A DNA stretch of 61,460 nucleotides from Nocardiopsis prasina DSM 43845 (GTDB lineage Bacteria; Actinomycetota; Actinomycetes; Streptosporangiales; Streptosporangiaceae): positions 1-61,460 of the forward strand of contig NZ_ANAE01000206.1 in assembly GCF_000341265.1 (NCBI RefSeq). Reading direction: 5' to 3'. The position numbers and the translations under genes were made by a program. Numbering within the stretch: position 1 is the first letter of the stretch; each line of letters opens with the position of its first letter. Below the pieces are notes generated by a model. The model saw only the letters and a list, made by a program, of their open reading frames with translations, did not search any database and was not told the DNA's origin. Positions 36,291-45,154 of this stretch are shown here, piece after piece.

Positions 36291-36298
<8 letters not shown>

Positions 36299-37265
36299 GT
36301 TTCTGAGGAGGAGTGCCCTGCTCCGGCTGTTCGCGGCGGGGCTGGCCCTGGTGATGGTGAGCTCCTGCGCGGTGCGCACCGACCAGATCGCCCGCGACCC
36401 GAACACCGTGCGGATCGCCGTGAACGGCTGGGTGGGCTACGAGGCGAGCGCCGAGGTGCTGGCCAACATCCTGCGCGAGGAGATGGGCTACGAGGTCCAG
36501 CTCGTCCGCGTGGACGAGCAGCCCTCGTGGCAGGCCCTCGACCAGGGCGTCATGGACGTGATCGTGGAGAACTGGGGTCACGAGGACCTGTTCGAGCTCT
36601 ATGGTCCCGACGGCAACGGCACGGCCGTGGACGGCGGCCCCAACGGCAACGAGGGCGTGATCGGCTGGTACGTCCCCGCCTACCTGGCGGAGGAGATCCC
36701 GGAGATCACCACCCTGGAGGGACTGAAGGCCAACACCGACCTGTTCCGGACGGCGCAGACGGGCGAGCGGGGCGAGTTCCTGGCGGGGGCTCCCGGGTTC
36801 GTCAGCCAGGACCAGGGGATGATCAACGCCTTCGACCTGGACCTGGAGATCGTCTACGCCGGGTCGGAGGCGGCGCAGATCACCGAGGTGCGGCGCAGGT
36901 ACGCCAACCAGGAGCCGGTGCTCTTCTACTTCTACGACCCGCAGTGGTTCCAGGAGGAGGTGGACCTGGTCAAGGTCGACTTCCCCGACTACCACGAGGG
37001 TTGTGACGCCAACCTGGACGACGTTCCCTGCGACTACCCGGTCTACGACCTGAACAAGATCTTCAGGACCGGTTTCGTGGAGGAGGACGACTACGCGTAC
37101 CGCTTCCTCCACAACTGGAAGTGGACCAACTCCCAGCAGAACGAGGTCGCGCAGATGATCGCCGACCAGGGGATCTCCCCGCCCGAGGCGGCCGAGATCT
37201 GGGTCAACGCGAACCGTGACGTGTGGGAGAAGTGGCTGCCCGAGGGTTACGAGAACCGCGGGTGA
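36291..37265 (+). CDS. proX: Glycine betaine/choline-binding lipoprotein (OpuAC/ProX-like)
   Basis: The 324-residue precursor has a lipoprotein signal (LRLFAAGLALVMVSSCAV; Cys about residue 26). The OpuAC-type solute-binding domain is clear: VRIAVNGWVGYEASAEVLANILREEMGYEVQLVRVDE, MDVIVENWGHED, VPAYLAEEIPEITTLEGL, and FYFYDPQWFQEEVDLVKVDFPDY. Aromatic residues (W49, W94, Y-W pairs) could form the cage for a quaternary ammonium. The GTG start overlaps the permease end by 8 bp. It is the last gene of the operon. Confidence 0.93.
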
Positions 37266-37274
37266 CCGGAGGGG

Positions 37275-37296
37275 GCGGGGTCCGGGAGGGCCCCGC
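37275..37296 (+). terminator. Terminator hairpin after proX
   Basis: GCGGGGTCC (37275-37283) pairs with GGGCCCCGC (37288-37296) around GGGA, with one G-T wobble. It lies 10 bp past the proX stop and before the convergent small membrane gene. Confidence 0.6.
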
Positions 37297-37317
37297 TCCT
37301 TCGCGTTCACCGCGCGC

Positions 37318-37566
37318 TCAGTGGCCGGGCCGCTCGTAGCGGAGTCGGCGGCTCACCCAGTAGACGTTCACGCACGCGGCGACGAACCCGACCCCGAGGA
37401 CGACCACGAGCCAGGCCTGGTGGGTCAGCACGATGGCCGCCGCCGTTCCGAGGAGCAGGACCAGCGCCCCGAACACCGCCAGGACCAGCCGGAAGCCCAG
37501 CGCGCTCGCCGGGCGGTCGTGGGTCCCCAGGGCCCCCTTCAACCTGCCGCGTCTGGCACGTTCCAT
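37318..37566 (-). CDS. Small two-helix membrane protein, DUF6343-like
   Basis: This 82-residue protein has a basic N-terminus, the segment RPASALGFRLVLAVFGALVLLLGTAAAIVLT (first helix) and WLVVVLGVGFVAACVNVYWVSRRLR (second helix). The SALGFRLVLA stretch resembles small actinobacterial DUF6343 proteins. Function is unknown. The ATG at 37566 follows GGGAGGTG. Confidence 0.65.
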   Translation of the reverse strand: MERARRGRLKGALGTHDRPASALGFRLVLAVFGALVLLLGTAAAIVLTHQAWLVVVLGVGFVAACVNVYWVSRRLRYERPGH

Positions 37567-37696
37567 GTCGTTGACACCTCCCTGTGAACAGTCCTACCCC
37601 AGTGGAGCCGGACGCACGTTTCGGGGTGCCGTCCCGACGGGTCCCGAGACCGGGAGAATGGGCGGAGGACTCCGCCCCGTCGTCCGAAGGAGAAGG

Positions 37697-38206
37697 TTGT
37701 CCCACCGTGAGGGCCGCGTGCCCGCCTTCCTGGTCGTCGCCCTGCCGCTGGTCCTGCTCCTGACCGGCTGTTCCACCCCCGACACCGAAGCCGAAGCGGA
37801 GCCCGAGGAGACCGCGTCCCACATCCCGGTGTTCTGGGTGGAACGTGAGGTGCGGGTGCGCACCCTGGATCGCATGTTCACCGAGGGCGACTCCCACGAG
37901 GTCATCGCGAACACGGGTCCCACCAGGGACGTGCTGTTCGACGCCGGGGTCGTCCACGAAGAGGGCGACGGGTACGCCGTCGAACTCGACAAGGACACGT
38001 GGGACACCTCGCTCAACCTGAACCGGATCGACGGTGCCCTGGGGGGCACCATGCGCCAGAACGAGGTCACCTGGTGCGGCGAGGCCGTCGAGGCCGAGGA
38101 GTTCGTCGAGGACTACATGGACGAGTTCGCGGGGACCCTCGACAGCCACGAGGCCTACGAGGAGAGCGTCGTCGACTACGTCGACTGCGGGACCGGGAGG
38201 CTCTGA
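37697..38206 (+). CDS. Secreted lipoprotein, unknown function
   Basis: The 169-residue precursor has a lipoprotein signal ending LLLTGCS (lipid Cys about residue 24), then an acidic linker and a globular part rich in E and D (FWVEREVRVRTLDRMFTEGDSHEVIANTGPT, then ELDKDTWDTSLNLNRIDGALGGTMR). Two further cysteines (VTWCGEAVEAEEF and YVDCGTGRL) could form a disulfide. I recognise no family. TTG at 37697 is chosen because AAGGAG is 4 nt upstream and it gives a charged N-region. It ends 50 bp before the left copy of the purL tail repeat. Confidence 0.6.
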   Translation: MSHREGRVPAFLVVALPLVLLLTGCSTPDTEAEAEPEETASHIPVFWVEREVRVRTLDRMFTEGDSHEVIANTGPTRDVLFDAGVVHEEGDGYAVELDKDTWDTSLNLNRIDGALGGTMRQNEVTWCGEAVEAEEFVEDYMDEFAGTLDSHEAYEESVVDYVDCGTGRL

Positions 38207-38242
38207 GGACTCCCGGGCTCGCGCGCCTTCCGGAACGCGGAA

Positions 38243-38268
38243 GGGGCACCCCCGTGCGGGAGTGCCCC
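38243..38268. terminator. Copy A of the purL terminator hairpin
   Basis: GGGGCACCCCC (38243-38253) pairs with GGGAGTGCCCC (38258-38268) around GTGC, with one mismatch. Its right half is part of the 51-bp repeat; the left half differs from the purL copy at three positions. It now serves as the end of the cassette transcript from the right and could also stop the lipoprotein gene from the left. Confidence 0.65.
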
Positions 38269-38307
38269 CTCGTCGTCTCGGGTGCCTACACGCCGTTCAT
38301 CAGGGCG
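38257..38307. repeat. 51-bp direct repeat, copy A (purL tail duplicate)
   Basis: All 51 bases equal 42750-42800. The block holds the last codons of purL (LMNGV and stop, minus strand), the short spacer and one arm of the terminator. In this copy the purL codons are read in another frame, and the TGA at 38300-38302 inside the block ends the propeller gene. Confidence 0.95.
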
Positions 38308-39709
38308 TGAACGCCGTGATGCCGCCGGTGGCGGGGTTGAGGGCGACGATCGCGCCAGGGACCTGTCGTAGGAAGGGCGTGGGCTCGGCTGACCACCCGA
38401 TGGACGGCCCCAGGGCCTCCTGGTCGCCTGGAACCCAGCCGGCGTCGAGGGTCGCCTGTCTGGTGCCGGATGCCCAGTCGTCGACGGTGAGCACCCCTCG
38501 GTCGGGATCGTCGGGGTCGGGACCCAGAGCGATGAAGGCTTCCGTGGTCGGCAGGACCAGGGTCCGGTCGAGGTCCTCGCTGACTCCGTTCGGCTCCAGT
38601 TGGTGTTCGACCTCCCCGTCGCGCCCGAAGTAGAGCACGCCCCGATCGTCACCGGTCCGGTTCACCGAGACGTATCCTTCGCCCGTCAGGGCGATCAGGT
38701 CCCCCTCTTCCGGCCAGAGGCCGGAGACGATCTCCTCACCACTCTCCAGGTCAAGGAGCAGACCCTCTTCCTCGGGATACAGGCGCAGCGCCAAGGAGTC
38801 CGGTCCGAGGGTGAAGGTGGGATCGGGGTGGCCCCGACCGTCACCTATGGACCACCCCCCCTCCCAGCGCACCTCGCCGGTCCGTGCGTCGAGAGCGACG
38901 ACTTCGTAGGTCCAGTCGTGGCGGCTTTCGCTGTTCACCGTCAATCGGCTGGAGACAACGGTGTCCCCCGAGACCGCGGTCTGGCCTGTGTAGGAGTCCG
39001 AGATCGCATCGTCCTCGGAGACCCGGGGGAAGGCGGTCCCGTTCTCCCACAGTTCGGAGTCCTCGGTCAGGGAGTACGCGACGAATCCCCGGGCCCCGAG
39101 TTCGATTCGGGCGTCGTTCGTGACCTGGTGGATCCCCGAGGCGGGCAGGTGCTGGGTCGCACCCCTCGGCCCTGGGACCGGGCTGTTGACGATCCGGTGG
39201 GGGCGGGCCTCCCCGATCTCCTGTTGCCCGACGATCTCCCCGGTCGAGGTGTCCAGCACCAGAAGGTCCTCCAGCGCGGGGTCCGATCGGTCCTGTTCCT
39301 CCTGTTGCTCCTTCTCGAAGGCCAGGGCCAGCAGTCTCGTGTCCGGGGTCGTGGAGGCGGCCGACAGGCTCGCGTCCGCGCGGCGGTACCGCCAGGTGGG
39401 CTCCCCGGTGACGCCGTCCAGAGCGACGACCCCGTCATCGAGTTGGACGGCCACACCCGAAGGGATCGGACGGACGGTGAAGACCTCGGCACCCTCGGGC
39501 GGGTCCCACTCCCAAGCGGTGTCGGACGCGGTCTGAGCGATGGCGTGTTTGCTGAGCGGCTCGGTGGTCAGATGTTCGGGCCCCTGAGCCTTCCACCACA
39601 CCAGGCCGCCAGCGGCGATCATGCTCAATGCCGCTCCGGACGCACCGACGATCAGCCACGGGCGTCTCCTCGAAGGAGAAGCGTCGCCGTTGCTCTGTGT
39701 CTTGGACAT
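38300..39709 (-). CDS. Membrane-anchored PQQ-like beta-propeller protein (paralogue A)
   Basis: The protein (469 residues) has a short cytoplasmic tail, one membrane helix (WLIVGASGAALSMIAAGGLVWW, about 18-39) and an outer domain of PQQ-like propeller blades. The first blade reads GVAVQLDDGVVALDGVTGEPTWRYRR; later blades are VVALDARTGEVRWEGGW and LLLDLESGEEI. The first-blade pattern is shared with the proteins at 58088-59512 and 59930-61357. A scaffold or ligand-binding role outside the cell is inferred. The ATG follows AGAGG. The last residues TAFTP and the stop come from a copied purL tail. It is the last gene of the cassette, 82 bp after the 808-residue gene. Confidence 0.75.
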   Translation of the reverse strand: MSKTQSNGDASPSRRRPWLIVGASGAALSMIAAGGLVWWKAQGPEHLTTEPLSKHAIAQTASDTAWEWDPPEGAEVFTVRPIPSGVAVQLDDGVVALDGVTGEPTWRYRRADASLSAASTTPDTRLLALAFEKEQQEEQDRSDPALEDLLVLDTSTGEIVGQQEIGEARPHRIVNSPVPGPRGATQHLPASGIHQVTNDARIELGARGFVAYSLTEDSELWENGTAFPRVSEDDAISDSYTGQTAVSGDTVVSSRLTVNSESRHDWTYEVVALDARTGEVRWEGGWSIGDGRGHPDPTFTLGPDSLALRLYPEEEGLLLDLESGEEIVSGLWPEEGDLIALTGEGYVSVNRTGDDRGVLYFGRDGEVEHQLEPNGVSEDLDRTLVLPTTEAFIALGPDPDDPDRGVLTVDDWASGTRQATLDAGWVPGDQEALGPSIGWSAEPTPFLRQVPGAIVALNPATGGITAFTP

Positions 39710-39791
39710 ACTGCCTCTTCTGTCCCGTTCCAACGACCGAACCCCGCGCGGTCCGTGTCTGGCGTCCCCACCGTCCACGGTCCCGGTCCAG

Positions 39792-42218
39792 TCAGTTCAT
39801 CGCGTACAGGTCGAACTCCGTGACGTAGTCGTGGGCTCGGCTCCGAGGCGTGTCGAAGGCCTGGTCTCTCTCCTGGGCTGCCTCTGGCAACTCCGGCTTC
39901 TCCTCCGGGAGTCGGTCGTCCGGCCATTCCAAGTTGCGGACGTTGTCCCACGAATTCACCAACGGATTTTCGCGTGGGTCCATGCGACTCTCTTGTTCGA
40001 AAACATCCTCGCGGTCCTCGCTGAGCTTGACCCAGCTGTCCTCATTGAGGCTGACACGGCCGTTGTTGGGTGTCATGCGCGGATCAACGAGGTCCTCATA
40101 ACCCTCCCCCCGTTCTGCGAGTCCGTTGATCGCATGGACCTGAGCTCGTTCGTACAACCAGACGTTGGACGGAAGTTCCTCGTCACGCTGTGTGTTCTCT
40201 TGGTCGATGTGATCCTGGTTGAGGAGTTCCTGGCCGAGGAAGCCGACGGCTGCGTTGGCCTGGGGGTGTGGGTTATAGGAGTTGGCCAGGCTCAGAATGA
40301 ACTCGTTCCGCTTGTTTTCCTCGTCGACCTGGCCATCGTGGTTCGCTACTCGAGTCTCGGCCTCATTGATCACGGCATTGTCGACCAAGTTCCACAGGTT
40401 CCCTGCCTGTTGAGGAATATTCGAATTCGATTTTCCATCGAACTTCGACATATACTCCTCCAAGCTGGCTTCGTTGTACTCGACCGTGGAGTTGAACATC
40501 TGGCCCGCTGCGTCTTCGGAGCCCGCGATGATTTGAGTGAACGCCTCCCGAGCATCTCGACTCAACATGACCTGCCCATCCTCGTACACGTTCTCGAAGC
40601 CCGGGATGGGTTCTCCCTTGTCCATACCGTCTAGACTGGCGAATACATCGATATGCGAGTCAAAGATGTCAGCGAAACCCCCAGCCAGCTCTGGGTTGAG
40701 ATGGCCAATGGAAACGTCCTTCCAGCTGAACTCTTCGGTGCTGGTCTCGCCTTCAGCGTCCATGACGGTCATCGTGTCGTCGACCTCTTGGCCAGTCTGC
40801 TCCAGCTTCTCCTGCATGATCTCGCTACTCACGATGTCCATCAGGCCGACCAAGGCTTCGCGGGAGCGATCGGGTTCTTGGGGGTCGGCGCTGGTCTCAC
40901 CGTTGGCGATCCAGTCGGTGAGACCGGACACTGCGCGACCATCGTCGTTCCAGTCGAACGTGTACAGGTCGGTGAGGATCTGTTCGGCGTCTCGCCCATT
41001 GGGTTCCGAAGCATTGGTGAGAAGGGTGTGATTCGCGTCCTCGTTGGCTGTGGAAAACCCAAGGAGCCGTGACATCGTGGTCTGTTCGCCCTCGTCAGGA
41101 CGATAGGTGATTGAGGTGTCATAGCGGTTGTGCTCACTGGGAATGGCACCCGCCACCTCGCTCACTGCGGCGGTGAGTTTGAGTGACGTCTCCTCGCCCA
41201 GTTGCATCGGTGTGCCATTGGGGTGGCGTGCCTGATCGAGTAGATAGGTGAGACCCTCCGCGTCCTCCAGCCACTTGCCATAGCCAGCGTTGGAGTTTCC
41301 GGGGCCACCGAGAAAGTACCCGGTGCCCTCCCTGACCCCATTGGACACGGTTCGTATGCTTTCCGGAAGCCGGTCGTGCCCTCCGCCAGCTGAGGTATGG
41401 GACAAGGCCACGATCGACATGCCGAGCATGGCTGCGATCTCCTGCTGCTGGGGAGTGCTGGGGTCGCCCCGCAATCCGTCGTTGTGCAGGTCCAACAAGA
41501 CGTCGTCGGTTCCGTGAAGCAGGGCCTCAAGGAAATCGAGCTCGCTCTCGGAGAGTCTCTGACCGTTCGCCGCAGCGCCTGCGGCTCTCTCAGAGAGCGC
41601 GAGTGCGGCCTCATGCAGGTCGTCGTAGTTTCCGCCGAAGTCGCCGGTCCTGATTCGCTCGGCGAGGTCTTCGGCGGAAGACTCGTCATAGGGGTAGTAG
41701 ACGTAGTCGCCCGTTACCGCGAAGGGGGCCATGCCCAAGTGGCCCGCCTCGATCAGTTGGCGCACGGTCTCGGGAGTCGGACCGGCAGCGAGCATGTCCG
41801 AACAGGAGTCGGATTTGATCTCCAGCTGCTCGTAGGCGTTCTGGGCCTGACTGATGTGCGAGGACTCGATCGCGCTGTACTCGGTGAAGTCGTCGACTCC
41901 GGTGACTGAGGAGCTGAAATCAGCCTGAATCTCGTCGATCCGGTCCCGATACCAGCGAATATCAGAAATCCATTGATCGATCACCCCGTGCGCACAAATA
42001 CAGGCCATCATCGCGCTCTGCCAGGAATCTTGGTTCTCCGTCGCGACGGTGCGAATCGAATCGCTGACGAGATCGGAGAACTCGGTGGCGGTGGTGTCGA
42101 CGATGTCATTGTATTGCACGGTATCTCCGCGCAGTTTTGTGAAGATGCGGTCCAGATCCAACTTGGCGGATATGAGCCCGGATAGGTCGGCGTCGTCCTC
42201 GGTGTAGTGAAAACTCAT
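39792..42218 (-). CDS. Large WXG-partner protein, possible type VII secretion substrate
   Basis: The 808-residue protein has no signal peptide or membrane helix. Residues 1-130 are helical and acidic (IRWYRDRIDEIQADFSSSV). The centre has helical repeats such as DLHEAALALSERAAGAAANGQRLSESELDFLEALLHGTDDVLLDLHNDG, resembling large actinobacterial proteins described as TPR-like or DUF6571 that lie next to WXG100 genes. No toxin motif is clear at the C-terminus. Codon third positions are less GC-rich than in neighbouring genes. The ATG has AGGA 6 nt upstream, and the gene follows the WXG100-like gene by 15 bp, so they are probably co-translated and may be exported together. The family assignment is tentative. 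Confidence 0.6.
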   Translation of the reverse strand: MSFHYTEDDADLSGLISAKLDLDRIFTKLRGDTVQYNDIVDTTATEFSDLVSDSIRTVATENQDSWQSAMMACICAHGVIDQWISDIRWYRDRIDEIQADFSSSVTGVDDFTEYSAIESSHISQAQNAYEQLEIKSDSCSDMLAAGPTPETVRQLIEAGHLGMAPFAVTGDYVYYPYDESSAEDLAERIRTGDFGGNYDDLHEAALALSERAAGAAANGQRLSESELDFLEALLHGTDDVLLDLHNDGLRGDPSTPQQQEIAAMLGMSIVALSHTSAGGGHDRLPESIRTVSNGVREGTGYFLGGPGNSNAGYGKWLEDAEGLTYLLDQARHPNGTPMQLGEETSLKLTAAVSEVAGAIPSEHNRYDTSITYRPDEGEQTTMSRLLGFSTANEDANHTLLTNASEPNGRDAEQILTDLYTFDWNDDGRAVSGLTDWIANGETSADPQEPDRSREALVGLMDIVSSEIMQEKLEQTGQEVDDTMTVMDAEGETSTEEFSWKDVSIGHLNPELAGGFADIFDSHIDVFASLDGMDKGEPIPGFENVYEDGQVMLSRDAREAFTQIIAGSEDAAGQMFNSTVEYNEASLEEYMSKFDGKSNSNIPQQAGNLWNLVDNAVINEAETRVANHDGQVDEENKRNEFILSLANSYNPHPQANAAVGFLGQELLNQDHIDQENTQRDEELPSNVWLYERAQVHAINGLAERGEGYEDLVDPRMTPNNGRVSLNEDSWVKLSEDREDVFEQESRMDPRENPLVNSWDNVRNLEWPDDRLPEEKPELPEAAQERDQAFDTPRSRAHDYVTEFDLYAMN

Positions 42219-42233
42219 TCTTGATCCTGCGAA

Positions 42234-42572
42234 TCAGTAGAGCTCGACATTGACCGGACGAGGGAGTTCGACGTTGCTGGTGGAGAACTCCCCTCCGGAC
42301 TCCCGATCTGTGAGTGAGATCTCTTCAGCTCCCGATTGTGTGTTCCCTGCGATCGTGATGCACTGATCTTCGACATCGCGGATACTGTCGGCATGCTGCT
42401 CCGAGTACCCGTTCCAGCCGGTAACGCCGGGAATCTTGCCCGCAGCCTTTTTCGCTGCTGCGATGGCATCTTCGAAGTCGACCGAGGTTCCAAGAATGCG
42501 CTGGGCCGCGAGTTCGGCCTGACGGCCTCCGGAATACGCTTCCTCGGTGTTGGCTCCGGTTCCCTGTCCCAT
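42234..42572 (-). CDS. WXG100-like small protein
   Basis: This 112-residue protein has the WXG100 plan: an N-terminal helix (GRQAELAAQRILGTSVDFEDAIAAAKKAA), a WxG turn (TGWNGYS, W53 and G55), and a second helix (EQHADSIRDVEDQCITIAGNTQSGAEEIS). WXG100 proteins form helical hairpins and are exported by type VII systems, often with a larger partner. It is slightly longer than the usual 100 residues. The ATG has AAAGG upstream. It is the first gene of the cassette operon, ahead of the 808-residue protein. No EccC or other secretion gene is in the window. Confidence 0.7.
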   Translation of the reverse strand: MGQGTGANTEEAYSGGRQAELAAQRILGTSVDFEDAIAAAKKAAGKIPGVTGWNGYSEQHADSIRDVEDQCITIAGNTQSGAEEISLTDRESGGEFSTSNVELPRPVNVELY

Positions 42573-42735
42573 ATGATCGCCTTTCGATGGGGGTTGCGAG
42601 CATGCGGATCTTGCTAGCGGACTGGGATATGGGCCTCCCGCCGGGGCTGCGAGCACCGAATAGGGGTGCCCGGGGCACAGTAGCAGAAGGGCGGAACGCG
42701 AGCAGAAAGGGCTGCTTGGAGCTCTAGATACGAAT

Positions 42736-42761
42736 GGGGCACTCCCACACGGGAGTGCCCC
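42736..42761. terminator. purL terminator hairpin (copy B)
   Basis: GGGGCACTCCC (42736-42746) pairs perfectly with GGGAGTGCCCC (42751-42761) around ACAC. It starts 18 bp past the purL stop on the minus strand. Copy A at 38243-38268 is its diverged duplicate. Confidence 0.8.
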
Positions 42762-42800
42762 CTCGTCGTCTCGGGTGCCTACACGCCGTTCATCAGGGCG
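42750..42800. repeat. 51-bp direct repeat, copy B (authentic purL tail)
   Basis: This block contains the last seven codons of purL, its stop at 42779-42781, the spacer and one arm of the terminator. It equals 38257-38307 at every base. In this copy the purL frame is intact. Confidence 0.95.
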
Positions 42801-45073
42801 GGCAGGGTCTCCTCGTAGGTGGCGCGGAGCTCGTCCAGGCCGATCTCCACCACGCCGCCCGGGTGGCTCACCGACAGGCTCTCGCCGCCGACGGTGCCGA
42901 TCTGCGTGACGGGAACGCCGTGCTGGGCGGCCAAGGCCACGAAGGCCTCCTCCCGGCCCGGCTTCACGGCGACGATCGCGCGGGCGGCGGACTCGCTGAA
43001 CAGCGACGTGAAGGCGTCGCCGTCCACCTCGACCCGCAGACCCCTGCGGCCGCGCAGGGCGGCCTCCGCGAGGGCGACGGCCAGACCGCCGTCCGAGAGG
43101 TCGTGCGCCGCCGCGGCCAGGCCCTGCTCGGCGGAGGAGGCCAGCACCTCACCGAGGGCCGCCTCGGCGGGCAGGTCCACCTGCGGCGGCAGCCCGCCCA
43201 GGTGATCGTGGACGACGTCGGCCCAGGCGGACCCGCCGAACTCGGCGCGGGTCTCACCCAGCAGGAACACGCGGGCGCCGTCGGTGTCGAACCCGGAGCG
43301 CAGCCGGGCGTTGACGTCGTCGATCACCCCGAGCACACCGATCACCGGGGTCGGGTTGATCGCCACGTCACCGGTCTGGTTGTAGAAACTGACGTTGCCG
43401 CCGGTCACCGGGGTGCCCAGCTGCTGGCAGGCGTCCGCCAGGCCGCGCGTGGTCTCCGCGAACTGCCACATGACCCCGGAGTCCTCCGGCGAACCGAAGT
43501 TGAGGCAGTTGGTCACCGCCAGCGGGCGCGCGCCCGTGGCGGAGACGTTCCGGTAGGCCTCGGCGTAGGCCAGCTGGGTGCCGACGTAGGGGTCCAGGAG
43601 GGTGTACCGGCCGTTGCCGTCGGTGGCCAGAGCCACGCCGCGGTCGGAGTCGTCGGAGATCCGGATCATGCCGGAGTCGTGCGGGGTGGACACCACGGTG
43701 TCGCCGCGCACGTAGCTGTCGTACTGCTGGGTGACCCAGGTCGGGTCGCACACGCCCGGCGCGCCCAGCACCCGCAGGAGCTGCTCGCGGAGTTCGGTGT
43801 CGCCCTCGGGGCGGGGCAGCTTCGCGGCGTCGTCGGCCTGGAGGGCGTCCTGGCTCTCCGGGCGGGCGAAGGGGCGCTGGTAGACCGGGCCCTCGTCGGA
43901 GGCGGTCCTGGGCGGCATGTCCACGACGGTCTCGCCGTGCCAGGTCATCACCAGGCGGCCGCCGCGCTCGGCCTCCTCGGGGGTGACCTCGGTGACCTCG
44001 CCGATCTCGGCGGCGAGGATGCCCCACTTGTCGCAGACCGCGAGGAAGTCGGGCATCTTGGCGGGCTCGACGATCGCCATCATGCGCTCCTGCGACTCGC
44101 TCATGAGGATCTCCTCAGGCGTGAGCCGGTGGTCGCGCAGCGGTACCCGGTCCAGCTGGATGTTCATGCCGCCGGTGCCGCCAGCGGCGAGCTCGGTGGT
44201 GGCACAGGAGACACCCGCGGCGCCGAGGTCCTGGATGCCGACGACCATGTCCTGGGCGTACAGCTCCAGGCTGCACTCGATGAGGAGCTTCTCCATGAAC
44301 GGGTCGCCGACCTGGACGCTGGGCCGCTTGGACTCCAGTTCCTCGTCGAAGGAGGCGCTGGCCAGCACCGAGGCGCCGCCGATGCCGTCGGGGCCGGTGG
44401 TGGAACCGAACAGGACCACCTTGTTGCCCGGGCCGGGCGCCTGGGCGAGCTTGATGTCCTCGTGTTTGAGTACGCCCACGCACAGGGCGTTCACCAGCGG
44501 GTTGCCGAGGTAGCTGCGGTCGAAGCCGATCTCGCCGCCGATGTTGGGCAGACCGAGGCAGTTGCCGTAGAAGGAGATGCCGGAGGTCACGCCGGGCAGC
44601 ATCCGCTTGGTGTCGTCGGCGTCGGCGGGGCCGAAGCGCAGGGCGTCCATCACGGCCACGGGGCGGGCGCCCATGGTGAGGATGTCGCGGACGATGCCGC
44701 CCACACCGGTGGCCGCGCCCTGGTGGGGCTCGACGAAGGAGGGGCTGTTGTGCGACTCGATCTTGAACGTGACCGCGTTGCCGTCGCCGACGTCCACGAC
44801 CCCCGCGTTCTCGCCCATGCCCACGAGCAGGGCGTCGTTCTCCGGGGCCTTCTCACCGAACTGGCGCAGGTGCACCTTGGAGGACTTGTAGGAGCAGTGC
44901 TCGCTCCACATCACCGAGTAGATGGCCAGCTCGGCGGCGGTGGGGCGGCGGCCCAGGATCTCGCGGACCCGCTCGTACTCGTCCCTGGGCATGCCCAGTT
45001 CGGCGTACGGCTGCGGAGTGTCCGGACTGGCTGTCGCGGTGGCGACGGTGTCGAGACCGGGTGCTTCAGACAT
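42779..45073 (-). CDS. purL: Phosphoribosylformylglycinamidine synthase subunit PurL
   Basis: PurL joins with PurQ and PurS to make FGAM in purine synthesis. The 764-residue protein is the small-form Pur[26 protein letters not shown] at the N-terminus, metal- and ATP-binding [34 protein letters not shown], then [38 protein letters not shown] and [13 protein letters not shown]. The product is not truncated by the downstream cassette, since repeat copy B keeps the ALMNGV end. The ATG at 45073 has GGAAGC upstream. Confidence 0.98.
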   Translation of the reverse strand: MSEAPGLDTVATATASPDTPQPYAELGMPRDEYERVREILGRRPTAAELAIYSVMWSEHCSYKSSKVHLRQFGEKAPENDALLVGMGENAGVVDVGDGNAVTFKIESHNSPSFVEPHQGAATGVGGIVRDILTMGARPVAVMDALRFGPADADDTKRMLPGVTSGISFYGNCLGLPNIGGEIGFDRSYLGNPLVNALCVGVLKHEDIKLAQAPGPGNKVVLFGSTTGPDGIGGASVLASASFDEELESKRPSVQVGDPFMEKLLIECSLELYAQDMVVGIQDLGAAGVSCATTELAAGGTGGMNIQLDRVPLRDHRLTPEEILMSESQERMMAIVEPAKMPDFLAVCDKWGILAAEIGEVTEVTPEEAERGGRLVMTWHGETVVDMPPRTASDEGPVYQRPFARPESQDALQADDAAKLPRPEGDTELREQLLRVLGAPGVCDPTWVTQQYDSYVRGDTVVSTPHDSGMIRISDDSDRGVALATDGNGRYTLLDPYVGTQLAYAEAYRNVSATGARPLAVTNCLNFGSPEDSGVMWQFAETTRGLADACQQLGTPVTGGNVSFYNQTGDVAINPTPVIGVLGVIDDVNARLRSGFDTDGARVFLLGETRAEFGGSAWADVVHDHLGGLPPQVDLPAEAALGEVLASSAEQGLAAAAHDLSDGGLAVALAEAALRGRRGLRVEVDGDAFTSLFSESAARAIVAVKPGREEAFVALAAQHGVPVTQIGTVGGESLSVSHPGGVVEIGLDELRATYEETLPALMNGV

Positions 45074-45154
45074 GCGGTGCTTCCGTTCGGGTGTCGCGGG
45101 GTTGCGCGGAGGGTGGAGGCCGAGCCTTGGCTGTGTCCGCCGCCCGGCACCGGA

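Larger units (their letters stand above)
38257..42800. mobile_element. 4.5-kb cassette between purL-tail direct repeats
   Basis: The cassette lies between two identical 51-bp direct repeats and has three minus-strand genes: WXG100-like, 808-residue partner, and a beta-propeller protein. The right repeat is the true end of purL, the left one a free copy. This is how integration into a gene 3-prime end looks when the element carries a replacement tail. Much of the interior (39.8-42.6 kb) is visibly less GC-rich than the flanks. No integrase, excisionase or transfer gene is inside, so the element would be decayed, mobilised in trans, or made by tandem duplication. Confidence 0.6.

Noticed and set aside
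38243-42800. Simple insertion sequence for the cassette
   Set aside because: There is no transposase, and the flanking repeats are direct and derived from purL rather than inverted ends.
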